NCBI GenBank assembly: GCA_947499725.1 | Contig: CANMPK010000002.1 | Coordinates: 557,783-621,782, forward strand | Direction: 5' to 3' | Length of the DNA stretch: 64,000 nt | Source of the DNA: an uncultured Paracoccaceae bacterium | GTDB lineage: Bacteria > Pseudomonadota > Alphaproteobacteria > Rhodobacterales > Rhodobacteraceae | Shown here: piece after piece, positions 23,708 through 32,108 of the stretch | How positions within the stretch are numbered: the first letter of the stretch is position 1 | Layout: the number at the start of each line of letters is the position of its first letter | Notes under the pieces: generated by a model | Databases searched by the model: none | The model's input: only the letters and a program-made list of their open reading frames with translations | What the model was told of the DNA's origin: nothing | Translations under genes and position numbers: made by a program

Positions 23708-24984
23708 AGCTCCTTCGCGAGGCGCAGCATGGCGGCGCTGATTTGGCTCAGCTCGTCCGGCGTGCAGATGAAGGGGGGCATGGTGTAGATTTTTGTGCCA
23801 AAGGGGCGCAGGTAGACGCCGGTTTCTTTGGCAAGGCCATGGGCGGTGTCGGCGCTGACGACGTGATCCATTTCAATCACGGCGATGCCGCCAAGGGTGC
23901 GGGTTTGCACCACATTGGGCAAATCATTGGCGGGGGCGAGTTCGTCGGCCATTTGGGTTTCAATGGCTTTGGTCTGCGCTTGCCAGTTGTTTTGCGCCAG
24001 AAGTTCCAGCGAGGCTTTGGCCGCGGCGCAGGCCAATGGGTTGGCCATGAAGGTGGGGCCGTGCATGAAATAGCCGGGCGAAGCGCCGCCGATGCCTTCG
24101 GCCACGCGGTCATTGGTGAGCGTGCAGGCAAAGCTGATGTGCCCTCCGGTGAGGGCTTTGCCCAGACACATGATGTCTGGCTGGATGTTGGTGAAGTCGG
24201 TGCCGAAAAGCTTGCCGGTGCGGCCAAGGCCCGTGGCGATTTCATCGAAGATCAGCAGAACGCCTGCATCGTCGCAGATTTGGCGGGCGGCGTTCAGATA
24301 TTCGGGGTGGTAGAAATACATCCCGCCCGTGCCTTGCACGATGGGTTCTAGGATGAAGGCGGCGATGGTGGTGTTGGATGTGAGCAGCGCGCGCAGTTCG
24401 GCGAGGCCGTTTTGGGCCTCATCTGGGGTCCAGGCTTCGCCCAGTTGGATCGGCGGTTTGTCGACGAAATGTTGGACGGAAAGCGCGCCTTCGAAGAGGT
24501 GGTGCATGCCTGTGACCGGATCGCAGACGCTCATCGCTTTCCATGTGTCGCCGTGGTAGCCGCTGCGGATGGTGGCGAAGCTGCTGCGCTGGGGCTGGCC
24601 CATAGCGTGTTGGTATTGCACCGCCATCTTCATGGCGACTTCGACGGCGACCGAGCCGCTGTCGCAATAGAACACGCGCTGCATTTCGGATGGGGCCATT
24701 TCCAGCAGGGTTTGGCCCAGTTCGATGGCGGGATCATGCGTTAGTCCGCCGAACATCACATGGGGCAGCGTGTCGAGCTGTTTGTGCATCGCGCCGGTGA
24801 TATGCGGGTGGCGGTGGCCGTGTAGCATGCACCACCAGCTGGACATGGCGTCGATCAGCTTGGTGCCGTCGTCAAGCGTGATGTAAGCGCCTTCGGCCTC
24901 GGCCACGCGGAAGGTGGGGCCGGGTTTTGTGACATTGGTGTAGGGATGCCAGAGGTGCTGTTGATCAAACGCTAGAGGGGTCAT
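23704..24984 (-). CDS. bioA: Adenosylmethionine-8-amino-7-oxononanoate aminotransferase BioA
   Basis: The 426-residue class-III PLP aminotransferase turns 7-keto-8-aminopelargonate into 7,8-diaminopelargonate using SAM as amino donor. BioA-specific features are the opening HLWHPYTN (about 10-17), DAMSSWWCMLHGH (about 45-57), IFDEIATGLGRTG and the PLP lysine in MCLGKALTGG. Both ends overlap its neighbours by ATGA. The length matches the family. Confidence 0.95.
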   Translation of the reverse strand: MTPLAFDQQHLWHPYTNVTKPGPTFRVAEAEGAYITLDDGTKLIDAMSSWWCMLHGHRHPHITGAMHKQLDTLPHVMFGGLTHDPAIELGQTLLEMAPSEMQRVFYCDSGSVAVEVAMKMAVQYQHAMGQPQRSSFATIRSGYHGDTWKAMSVCDPVTGMHHLFEGALSVQHFVDKPPIQLGEAWTPDEAQNGLAELRALLTSNTTIAAFILEPIVQGTGGMYFYHPEYLNAARQICDDAGVLLIFDEIATGLGRTGKLFGTDFTNIQPDIMCLGKALTGGHISFACTLTNDRVAEGIGGASPGYFMHGPTFMANPLACAAAKASLELLAQNNWQAQTKAIETQMADELAPANDLPNVVQTRTLGGIAVIEMDHVVSADTAHGLAKETGVYLRPFGTKIYTMPPFICTPDELSQISAAMLRLAKEL

Positions 24985-25604
24985 GACATGGCCTCTTTGA
25001 TGGTGGCGAGGTCAATGTTTGTGAAGGCGTCGCGCAGGGTGTCTGGGGTGATTTCGCGCAGCACTGGTAGGCGACCCAAGTGTGTGGTTTGGCCGAAGTC
25101 GATGATGGTTTGTTCGACCTCTGGTTCTGCCTCGCCAATGAAGGCGATGCCCGCGATGGGGCAGTTTGCAGCGTGTAGGGCTTGCAACGAAAGCAGGCTG
25201 TGATTGATCGTGCCAAGTTGCGTGCGTGCGCAGAGGATTACGGGGATTTGCCAGCGGGCGAAAACGTCGATGTAAAGCGTTTCGCGGTTGATCGGCACCA
25301 AGAGGCCGCCTGCGCCTTCGATGACTAGGGGGCCATCTGTGGTTGGGGGCGTGAGGGTGGTTGCGTCGATTGTGGTGCCTTCGGCCTCTGCTGAAATGTG
25401 AGGGGAGGCTGGCATTTTCAGACGCGCGGCTTCTGGCAGGGTTGGCTGGCCAGACAAGCGGGCGACACGTTCTGTGTCGGTCTCTTCTTCAAGACCTGCT
25501 TGGACGGGCTTCCAGTAGGTCGCGCCAAGCGCTTGCGTGAGGCCTGCGGCAAAGACGGTTTTGCCGATATCAGTATCTGTGCCTGCGATGACGATGCGGT
25601 TCAT
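24981..25604 (-). CDS. bioD: Dethiobiotin synthetase BioD
   Basis: The 207-residue ATPase closes the ureido ring of dethiobiotin using CO2 and ATP. The P-loop GTDTDIGKT (8-16) at the N-terminus, YWKPVQAGLE (about 30-39) and EGAGGLLVPIN (about 96-106) are the BioD signature elements. It is embedded in the bio operon with ATGA overlaps on both sides. The length is slightly below the family norm of about 220. Confidence 0.93.
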   Translation of the reverse strand: MNRIVIAGTDTDIGKTVFAAGLTQALGATYWKPVQAGLEEETDTERVARLSGQPTLPEAARLKMPASPHISAEAEGTTIDATTLTPPTTDGPLVIEGAGGLLVPINRETLYIDVFARWQIPVILCARTQLGTINHSLLSLQALHAANCPIAGIAFIGEAEPEVEQTIIDFGQTTHLGRLPVLREITPDTLRDAFTNIDLATIKEAMS

Positions 25605-26734
25605 GAGTTGGCATCCTTTAAGCGGGCGAGGTCGGTGAACATTTGGGTGATGATCGGATGGCTGACATTGCCGGTGATCGAGATGCGCAGACGTGATGTG
25701 TTGCGCGGCACGGTGGGCGGGCGGATGCCGCGGATGTCGTGGCCGGTTGATTGCATCGCGGCTGCGAGGTCCATCGTTGGGGCGTCTTTGCCGATGATCA
25801 CGGGGATGATTTGCGATTGCAGCTCTGTCAGGCCACAGAGCCGCGCGGCTTCGGTATGCGCGTGGGCGATGCGGTCGTGCGCGCGGCTTTGCAGATCGGT
25901 GCTCTCTGCGAGATGGGCAAGCGCGCTGCGTACGATGGCGGCGTTTAGGGGCGAAGGTGCGGTTGCGTAGATAAAGCTGCGGGCTTTGTTGATCAGGGTT
26001 TCGATCAGGCTGGCAGCACCGCAGATCAATGCGCCAGACACGCCGAGGCCCTTGCCGCAGGTGTGCAGGCTGAGCAGGTTCGGGTGATGGGCGTGTTTAT
26101 GGGTGAGGCCAAAGCCGTGATGGCCAAAGACGCCGCTGGCATGGGCTTCGTCGGCCACAAGCACGGCGTTGTATTTTAGGGCGAGGGCCATGAAGCCATC
26201 GACGTCGGCCAGATCGCCATCCATGGAATAGACGGTTTCGATGGCAATCCAGATGCGGCCGGTGTTGGTTTGTTGCCAATCTAGGATCGCCCGTTCCGCG
26301 GCGGCCAGATCGTTGTGGGCAAAGGATTGCAATTGTGCGCGCCCAAGGCGCATGCCGTCGTGGGCGCTGGCGTGCACGAGCGCATCATAGAGCACGAGAT
26401 CGTCGTTGCCTGGCAGGGCGGAGAAGATCGCCATGTTGGCCTGAAATCCGCCACCCATGAACAGCGCGGCTTCGGTGCCGAAATGCTGGGCGGCTTCGGT
26501 TTCTAGAAGGCTGTGTTCGTCTTGGTTTCCGCGCAACAGGCGCGAGCCGCTGGCGCCCACCGGCACACCGCGTGCAAGGGCGGCGCTGGCGGCGGTGCGC
26601 AGCAGGTCTGAATTCGCCAGACCGAGATAGTCGTTAGAGGCGAAGTCATGCCCCGCGCGGGGCATGAGGCTGCGATAGCGCGCGCGCTGTTTTAGCAGCG
26701 CGAGCGCATCATCATGCCGAGGGAAGGCGCTCAT
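25601..26734 (-). CDS. bioF: 8-amino-7-oxononanoate synthase BioF
   Basis: The 377-residue PLP enzyme condenses pimeloyl-ACP with alanine. Visible are [10 protein letters not shown] (family hallmark), [24 protein letters not shown] with the cofactor Asp/His, and [13 protein letters not shown] containing the PLP lysine. The ATG at 26734 was chosen because it overlaps the bioB stop by ATGA and gives a normal BioF N-terminus; a longer open frame reaches into bioB in another frame. Second gene of the operon. Confidence 0.94.
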   Translation of the reverse strand: MSAFPRHDDALALLKQRARYRSLMPRAGHDFASNDYLGLANSDLLRTAASAALARGVPVGASGSRLLRGNQDEHSLLETEAAQHFGTEAALFMGGGFQANMAIFSALPGNDDLVLYDALVHASAHDGMRLGRAQLQSFAHNDLAAAERAILDWQQTNTGRIWIAIETVYSMDGDLADVDGFMALALKYNAVLVADEAHASGVFGHHGFGLTHKHAHHPNLLSLHTCGKGLGVSGALICGAASLIETLINKARSFIYATAPSPLNAAIVRSALAHLAESTDLQSRAHDRIAHAHTEAARLCGLTELQSQIIPVIIGKDAPTMDLAAAMQSTGHDIRGIRPPTVPRNTSRLRISITGNVSHPIITQMFTDLARLKDANS

Positions 26735-27711
26735 TTTGAGCCGTCGCACCCCACGGCCATCGCGGTGATGCCGAGTTTGTTGAACAGCTTGCTGTCGTGA
26801 TCTTCTTCTGGGTTGTCTGCTGTCAGCAGCGTGTCGCCCACAAAGATTGAGTTCGCACCCGCAAAGAAGCACATGGCTTGCAGTTCATCTGTCATGTCGG
26901 TGCGGCCTGCGGAGAGGCGCACGTGGGACTTTGGCATCAGGATACGCGCCAGCGCGATGGTGCGCACGAACTCGATTGGGTCCAGTTTTTCCACATCGGC
27001 GAGCGGCGTGTCGGCGATTGGGATCAGCATGTTGACCGGAACGGAATCTGGGTGCTCTTTCAATGTGGCCAGAGCCAACAGCATGTCCACGCGGTCCATC
27101 TGTTGCTCGCCCATGCCCACGATACCGCCGGCGCAGACTTTGATGCCCGCTTCGCGCACGCGGTTCAGCGTGTCGATACGGTCGGCAAAGGTGCGGGTGG
27201 TGATGATTTCAGAGTAGTAGCGCTCTGACGTGTCGATGTTGTGGTTGTAGTAATCCAGACCGGATTCTTTGAGACGGAAGATTTGATCGTCTTCCAGCAT
27301 GCCCAAAGTCATGCAGGTTTCCATGCCCAGATCTTTGACGCCTTGAACCATGGCTTCCAAAACATCCATGTCGCGGTCTTTTGGAGACCGCCATGCGGCG
27401 CCCATGCAGTAGCGTGTTGCGCCGCCAGCTTTGGCTTTGCGCGCTTCGGACAGCACTTTTTCAACTTCGATCAGCTTGGAGGCTGAGAGTGTCGCGCCGT
27501 TGCGAGCGGATTGGGAACAATAGGCGCAGTCTTCTGCGCAGCCGCCGGTTTTGATCGACAGCAGCTTAGAGCGCTGTACTTGGTTGGGATCAAAGTGTTC
27601 GCGGTGTACGGTTTGAGCGCGGTACAGCAGATCCATAAAGGGAAGGTTGTAGATCGCGTCTGCTTCTTCGCGGGTCCAGTCGGTGCGTAGCGGGGAAGGA
27701 TTGTCTAGCAT
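26731..27711 (-). CDS. bioB: Biotin synthase BioB
   Basis: The 326-residue radical-SAM enzyme inserts sulfur into dethiobiotin. The radical-SAM cluster cysteines C58-x3-C62-x2-C65 are in [12 protein letters not shown]. Further hallmarks are [19 protein letters not shown] (early barrel), YYNHNIDTS and the [2Fe-2S] ligand region around RLSAGRTDM. It is the first gene of bioBFDAGC; a BioR-type box lies 10-19 bp before its start, well placed to repress the whole operon. Confidence 0.96.
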   Translation of the reverse strand: MLDNPSPLRTDWTREEADAIYNLPFMDLLYRAQTVHREHFDPNQVQRSKLLSIKTGGCAEDCAYCSQSARNGATLSASKLIEVEKVLSEARKAKAGGATRYCMGAAWRSPKDRDMDVLEAMVQGVKDLGMETCMTLGMLEDDQIFRLKESGLDYYNHNIDTSERYYSEIITTRTFADRIDTLNRVREAGIKVCAGGIVGMGEQQMDRVDMLLALATLKEHPDSVPVNMLIPIADTPLADVEKLDPIEFVRTIALARILMPKSHVRLSAGRTDMTDELQAMCFFAGANSIFVGDTLLTADNPEEDHDSKLFNKLGITAMAVGCDGSK

Positions 27712-27720
27712 GATCTCACT

Positions 27721-27771
27721 TTATAGATAATTTTTGCTTCGATAGTCGTTCTGTGGATTTTTTATCTATTT
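27721..27771 (-). promoter_or_regulatory. BioR-type operator(s) upstream of bioB
   Basis: TTATAGATAA at 27721-27730 matches fully the palindromic BioR consensus TTATMKATAA. A second, weaker site TTATCTATTT (8 of 10) is at 27762-27771, 41 bp away. The strong site is only 10 bp before the bioB ATG, so binding would cover the ribosome site or the early transcript region. Confidence 0.75.
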
Positions 27772-27882
27772 AAATGAGTCTTGCAAGTCTTGAGGTGGAA
27801 AACCTTACGTATGTTTGCGCCAAATCTGTTGAAATTCGATAATCTAGTGGCCTTTGAGGGCAATCCGGCCTAGGGGCTGCGT

Positions 27883-28992
27883 ATGACTGACACTGATCTT
27901 ATGACCATTTTTCTGGCGTGCCCTCCGGGGCTTGAGGATGTTTTGCGCGATGAAGCGCGGGAGTTGGGCTGGGCTAAGGCGCAGTCTGTGCCCGGGGGCG
28001 TGGAGTTTGAGGGGGGCTGGCCGGATGTCTGGCGTGCCAACCTAGAGCTGCGCGGGGCGACGCGCGTTTTGGTGCGGATCGGTAGCTTTTTGGCGTTTCA
28101 TCCGGCGCAGTTGGATAAGCGGTCGCGCAAATTCAATTGGGGCGCTGTGTTGCGTCCTGATGTGCCGGTGCGGGTTGAAGTCGTAAGTAAGCGATCCAAG
28201 ATTTATCACGCGGGCGCGGCCAAGCAGCGGATTGAACGCGCGATCACCGAAGAGCTAGGCGCGCCGATTTCGGCGGAGGGCTTGGTGAGCCTGAAGGTGC
28301 GGATCGACGATAATGTTGTGACGATCAGCGTGGATGCCTCAGGCGAGTCTTTGCACAAGCGTGGCCACAAAGAGGCCGTCGGCAAAGCGCCGATGCGTGA
28401 GACTTTGGCGGCCTTGTTCTTGCGCTCTTGCGGCTATGATGGCTCGCAGGCGATTTACGATCCGATGTGCGGGTCGGGGACGTTTGTGATCGAAGCGGCA
28501 GAGATGGCGCTGGGCTTGCAAGCGGGCCGCGCAAGGGGTTTTGCGTTTGAGCATTTGGCGACGTTTGATGCGGATGGCTATGCGGCGCTGAAACGTCCGG
28601 CTGTTGTGGGCGAGGGGCTGCGGTTCTTTGGCTCTGATCGCAACGATGGGGCGATTGCCAATTCTACGGCCAATGCGTTGCGGGCTGGAGTTTCTGAGGT
28701 AACGTCTTTCCAAAAGGCGGCTGTGAGCGATATGGCGCGGCCTGATACAGAACCGGGTTTGGTGATTGTGAACCCGCCGTATGGATCGCGGATTGGCAAT
28801 AAGAAGTTGCTGTTTGGTCTGTATGCGTCGCTGGGTGAGCGTTTGAAGGCGGATTTTGCCGGTTGGCGTGTGGGTATGATCACCAGCGACACCGGATTGG
28901 CACGCGCGACTGGCTTGCCTGGGATGCGGAATGGTCCGCCTATTCCGCACGGGGGGCTGAAGGTGAAACTGTTTGAGGCGGGGCCTTTATAA
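27883..28992 (+). CDS. THUMP-domain RNA methyltransferase (RlmL/RlmK-type)
   Basis: The 369-residue protein has a THUMP-like RNA-binding part (about 40-160, opening FLACPPGLEDVLRDEARELG) and a class-I SAM methyltransferase of the UPF0020 family (about 165-365) with DPMCGSGTFVIEAAEMALG and the catalytic NPPYGSRIG that marks base N-methylation. E. coli RlmL with this N-half methylates guanosine of 23S rRNA; the exact base here is not deducible. An alternative start is 18 nt further in. It ends 4 bp from the convergent phnM stop. Confidence 0.87.
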   Translation: MTDTDLMTIFLACPPGLEDVLRDEARELGWAKAQSVPGGVEFEGGWPDVWRANLELRGATRVLVRIGSFLAFHPAQLDKRSRKFNWGAVLRPDVPVRVEVVSKRSKIYHAGAAKQRIERAITEELGAPISAEGLVSLKVRIDDNVVTISVDASGESLHKRGHKEAVGKAPMRETLAALFLRSCGYDGSQAIYDPMCGSGTFVIEAAEMALGLQAGRARGFAFEHLATFDADGYAALKRPAVVGEGLRFFGSDRNDGAIANSTANALRAGVSEVTSFQKAAVSDMARPDTEPGLVIVNPPYGSRIGNKKLLFGLYASLGERLKADFAGWRVGMITSDTGLARATGLPGMRNGPPIPHGGLKVKLFEAGPL

Positions 28993-28996
28993 GGGC

Positions 28997-30172
28997 CTAT
29001 TCCGCCGCAAGGGGGAGATCGTCTTCGGAGTTTAGGAAGCGGTTGGCGGCTTGACCGTTCAGGTGCGTGATGCGGCCTTTGCAAATGGTGGCCTCGACGG
29101 CGCGCGTGGTTTTGTTCACGATCGTTAGGTCTGCGCGCAGGCCGTAATCGATGCGACCCCGATCATGCAGCCGCATGATGTGCGCTGGGTTTTGCGAGAT
29201 CAGAGCCCATGCTTTTTCTAGCGGTAACGTGCCTTCGTCGACCAATTTGAATGCGGCTTGGGAAAGAGCTGGGTAATTGTAATCAGACACCAGTGCGCTG
29301 CACATTTTGGCGCGGATCAGATCGGTGGCTGCGATGTTGCCTTTGTGGCTGCCACCCAACACAACGTTTGGGGCGCCCATCACCACGGGATCATTCACCG
29401 CATTGGCCAGGGCCGCAGGGCTGCGCGTGGTGGGGAATTCGCAGATTTTGGCGCCGATCAGCGAGTAAGTCTCGCGGGCGTTGCCGTCTGGGTCGTCGTG
29501 GCTGCCGTATAGAACGCCAAGGCGATCAAAGGCCTCCGCCAGATTACACAGATAGCGCGGCACCGATTTTTCCTGCGCTTTGGCATCTAGAATGCTGGTT
29601 ATGTGATCTTCGAGCGTGCGCCCCGCGGTTTGCGCAGATTGCGCGAGGTTGTGCGGTTTGGCGTGGGCCAAAAGCAGAGCGGCTTCGAGGTGATTGTTGA
29701 AGATCACGTAGTCGACGCCATAGCGTTCTATGGCAGCCAGCAGGCGATCCTTTGTGTTGCTGGTGTGGGTTTCGCAACGGATTTGAATGCGCATGTCGGT
29801 GAGCATTTGCGGGCGGTAGGCTACCAGCGCCTTAAGCACGTTTTCCGCATAGTCAGGGCCGCGTTTGCCGCCTTCCCAGCTCCAGCCTTGGGCGAGCCAA
29901 GCTGTGGTGACGCCATTGCTGGCGGCGTCGTGATCTGTCGCGCGCAGCCCAGCTTCTAGAGGGAAGTCCGTCGTTGGGCGTGGGGCCAGATGGCGTTCGA
30001 AGGCATCGCCGTGCAAATCGATGATACCCGGCAGAATGTAATACCCCGACAGGTCCACCGCAGGCAAAGGGCCTTTGGTGATGCGCCCGTTTGCAATCGC
30101 GAGTGAGCGCTGCTGTAGCTTACCGTCACGCAACACTGTTGCGCCGGTGAGGCGGAGAGGGGGAAGGAACAT
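28997..30172 (-). CDS. phnM: PhnM-like alpha-D-ribose 1-methylphosphonate 5-triphosphate diphosphatase
   Basis: The 391-residue amidohydrolase has the PhnM metal motif DLHGDAFERH (about 53-62), the block NGVTTAWLAQGWSWEGG and NPAHIMRLHDRGRIDYG near the C-terminus. In the C-P lyase pathway PhnM removes pyrophosphate from the ribose triphosphate intermediate. No phnGHIJKL core is in the window; the only relative is the DUF1045 gene 120 bp upstream on the same strand. It may serve a C-P lyase encoded elsewhere. Length and motifs fit the family well. Confidence 0.9.
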   Translation of the reverse strand: MFLPPLRLTGATVLRDGKLQQRSLAIANGRITKGPLPAVDLSGYYILPGIIDLHGDAFERHLAPRPTTDFPLEAGLRATDHDAASNGVTTAWLAQGWSWEGGKRGPDYAENVLKALVAYRPQMLTDMRIQIRCETHTSNTKDRLLAAIERYGVDYVIFNNHLEAALLLAHAKPHNLAQSAQTAGRTLEDHITSILDAKAQEKSVPRYLCNLAEAFDRLGVLYGSHDDPDGNARETYSLIGAKICEFPTTRSPAALANAVNDPVVMGAPNVVLGGSHKGNIAATDLIRAKMCSALVSDYNYPALSQAAFKLVDEGTLPLEKAWALISQNPAHIMRLHDRGRIDYGLRADLTIVNKTTRAVEATICKGRITHLNGQAANRFLNSEDDLPLAAE

Positions 30173-30292
30173 TGCCTACTGCTTTACTGGTTGATTTGCC
30201 TGAAACTGCTCGTCTTCTATGGCTGCAACCTAGCGTAGCAATGTGAAACTCTGGTGACAGAAACCCCCTAGTTTTAAGGGGATTCGCGGGTT

Positions 30293-30985
30293 TTAGGCGC
30301 CGCCAAGCAGCGGAAACTGCTCAATTTGATAGAAACGGCCATCGCGCCCTTCACCTGCCAAGGTTAAATGATCGATGCGAAATGGCTTTGGCAACGTGTT
30401 CACAAGCGCAGGCTTGAGGGCGTCGTGGACGGCAGTTGCGCGGGTCTTTTGCAGTTTGCCGGTGAGGGTGAGATGGAATTTGAAGTCTTCCATCACATAG
30501 GGATAGCCCCATGCTATCAGGTTTGCCTCTTGCCGTTCTGATAGGTTGGCTTGACGGCGTTTTGTCAATTCGGCTTCGGTGGGTGGGGCGCGGTAGTGGT
30601 CGAGCTCTTTCACAATCTGCGCTGCAAGCTGCGCAAGGGGGAAGGCGTCGCCGGTTGGGATCAGGGCGAGGAAACGCCCGAGTTGGGCAAGTTCTAGGCC
30701 TTGTAGCGTGACGGGGCGGGCTTCTTTGCAGAGGGCTGCTGTGGCGCGGGATAATTCGCGTGCGGTTGTGCCTTCGGCCAGTCTGAACGGCGGTTTGACC
30801 GTGCCGTGAAAGCCGTATTTGCGCGGGGTGTTGGTGAGTTCTGCGATGTCGTCAGAGAGGCCCTGAATGATCGGGTGCTGAATGGGCAAGCCAGTGGCAA
30901 TGTCCCAGCCAAGCCAAGCGGCCCCGAAATCGGCCAATGGGCCCGGAGGTGCTGTGTAGTAAATCGCGTAGCGTTGAAAGTTCAT
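30293..30985 (-). CDS. DUF1045 phosphonate-associated 2H phosphoesterase
   Basis: The 230-residue protein has the DUF1045 opening RYAIYYTAPPGPL and AAWLGWD. Two H-x-T motifs, FHGTVKPPF (about 65-73) and FHLTLTGKL (about 164-172), mark it as a 2H phosphoesterase, a fold that opens cyclic phosphates. Such genes usually stand inside phn operons and are thought to act on a phosphorylated ribose intermediate. Here the partner is phnM. The substrate is an inference from the fold and neighbour. The 5' leader contains a hairpin at 31005-31029. Confidence 0.8.
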   Translation of the reverse strand: MNFQRYAIYYTAPPGPLADFGAAWLGWDIATGLPIQHPIIQGLSDDIAELTNTPRKYGFHGTVKPPFRLAEGTTARELSRATAALCKEARPVTLQGLELAQLGRFLALIPTGDAFPLAQLAAQIVKELDHYRAPPTEAELTKRRQANLSERQEANLIAWGYPYVMEDFKFHLTLTGKLQKTRATAVHDALKPALVNTLPKPFRIDHLTLAGEGRDGRFYQIEQFPLLGGA

Positions 30986-31154
30986 AGGTCCCTCGGCAAG
31001 CAGCAGCTTGGGCGTTATGACGCCAAGCTATGACGGATTGATGACATAGGCTTCCTTATGAACCAAGTGTCGCTTTTCCAAATTCAACAAACCGTGTGGC
31101 CAGCGGCGGGCATTCGCTTGCGAAGGCGCATTTGATTTGCTACGAGGGGCGCAA

Positions 31155-31238
31155 TCCGTTGGGGTGCTCGTGCATGAGCTGAGAGGTCGTTACCAACCCA
31201 TCGAACCTGATCCGGTCAATACCGGCGTAGGGAACGGA
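31155..31238 (+). ncRNA. TPP riboswitch (THI element)
   Basis: All conserved pieces of the TPP aptamer are present in order: TTGGGGTGC, GCTGAGA, ACC...CGAACCTGATCCGGTCAA and TACCGGCGTAGGGAA. A 6-bp closing helix P1 forms from TCCGTT (31155-31160) and AACGGA (31233-31238). It lies 70 bp before thiD and controls the thiamin operon. A Shine-Dalgarno-sequestering helix downstream suggests that TPP binding shuts off translation. Confidence 0.97.
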
Positions 31239-31268
31239 ACCAAGCCAACGCGGGAAAACCGCGACCGG

Positions 31269-31302
31269 ATCCTCCTTACGCCCGAAGACCAAACTGGAGG
31301 AT
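31269..31302 (+). promoter_or_regulatory. Shine-Dalgarno-sequestering helix of the thiD leader
   Basis: ATCCTCC (31269-31275) is a perfect complement of GGAGGAT (31296-31302), which contains the thiD ribosome binding site. The 20-nt loop permits a stable stem. This is a plausible expression platform of the TPP riboswitch, acting on translation initiation; no terminator-like T-run is seen in the leader. Confidence 0.7.
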
Positions 31303-31307
31303 ATGGC

Positions 31308-32108
31308 ATGGCTTTTGCGGCCCTTACAATTGCAGGATCTGACAGCGGCGGTGGCGCTGGGATTCAGGCTGACCTAAAGACATTTTCCGCGCTGGGCGTA
31401 TTTGGCACCAGTGCGATTACCGCGATCACTGCGCAAAACACGCAGGATGTGACGGCAGTTGCGCCGATCGCAAACGATGTTGTGGCGGCGCAGATCAAAG
31501 CGGTTTTGGATGACATTGATATTCACGCAGTGAAAATCGGCATGCTGGGCGCGCCAGATTTGATTGAAACTGTGGCGGGCGCCTTAGAGGGCTTTGACGG
31601 CCCAGTGGTGCTGGACCCTGTGATGCTGTCTAAGTCTGGCGTGGCTTTGCTGCCAGATGATGCGATTGAGGCTTTGGTGTCTGTTTTGGTGCCGCGCGCG
31701 ACTGTGGTGACGCCGAACCTGCCAGAAGCGGCGCGTATCTTGGGCGAGGCTGACGAAGCTGTTGGCGATGAGGCGGTTCTGGCGCAAGGCCAGCGTATTT
31801 TGGATTTGGGCGCGAAGGCTGTTGTGATGAAGGGCGGCCACGCCAGTGGCGCGACCTGCCGCGATTGGCTGGTTACGTGCGAGGGCGCTGTGCATTTTGA
31901 TGCGGCGCGTATTGAGACGCGTAATACACATGGCACGGGTTGCACATTGTCCTCTGCTATTGCTGCGGAATTGGCGAAGGGCGCGACATTGCAAGGAGCG
32001 CTGGAGCGCGCCCATGCTTGGTTGCATGAAGCGATCAAAGCTGCCGATCAGATCGACATTGGCCATGGCCACGGGCCTGTGCATCACTTCCATGAGGCAT
32101 GGGGGTGA
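31308..32108 (+). CDS. thiD: Hydroxymethylpyrimidine (phosphate) kinase ThiD
   Basis: The 266-residue ribokinase-fold enzyme phosphorylates HMP and HMP-P to HMP-PP. Motifs: TIAGSDSGGGAGIQADLKTF at the N-terminus, VVLDPVMLSKSG in the middle and NTHGTGCTLSSAIAAELAKG with the catalytic Asp-equivalent loop region near the C-terminus. The ATG at 31308 follows GGAGG by 7 nt; an open frame extending upstream through the riboswitch is not the real start. First gene of the thiamin operon. Confidence 0.95.
   Translation: MAFAALTIAGSDSGGGAGIQADLKTFSALGVFGTSAITAITAQNTQDVTAVAPIANDVVAAQIKAVLDDIDIHAVKIGMLGAPDLIETVAGALEGFDGPVVLDPVMLSKSGVALLPDDAIEALVSVLVPRATVVTPNLPEAARILGEADEAVGDEAVLAQGQRILDLGAKAVVMKGGHASGATCRDWLVTCEGAVHFDAARIETRNTHGTGCTLSSAIAAELAKGATLQGALERAHAWLHEAIKAADQIDIGHGHGPVHHFHEAWG

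Noticed and set aside
31137..31307. N-terminal extension of thiD through the riboswitch
   Set aside because: The aptamer is unmistakable, and a good ribosome site serves the ATG at 31308.
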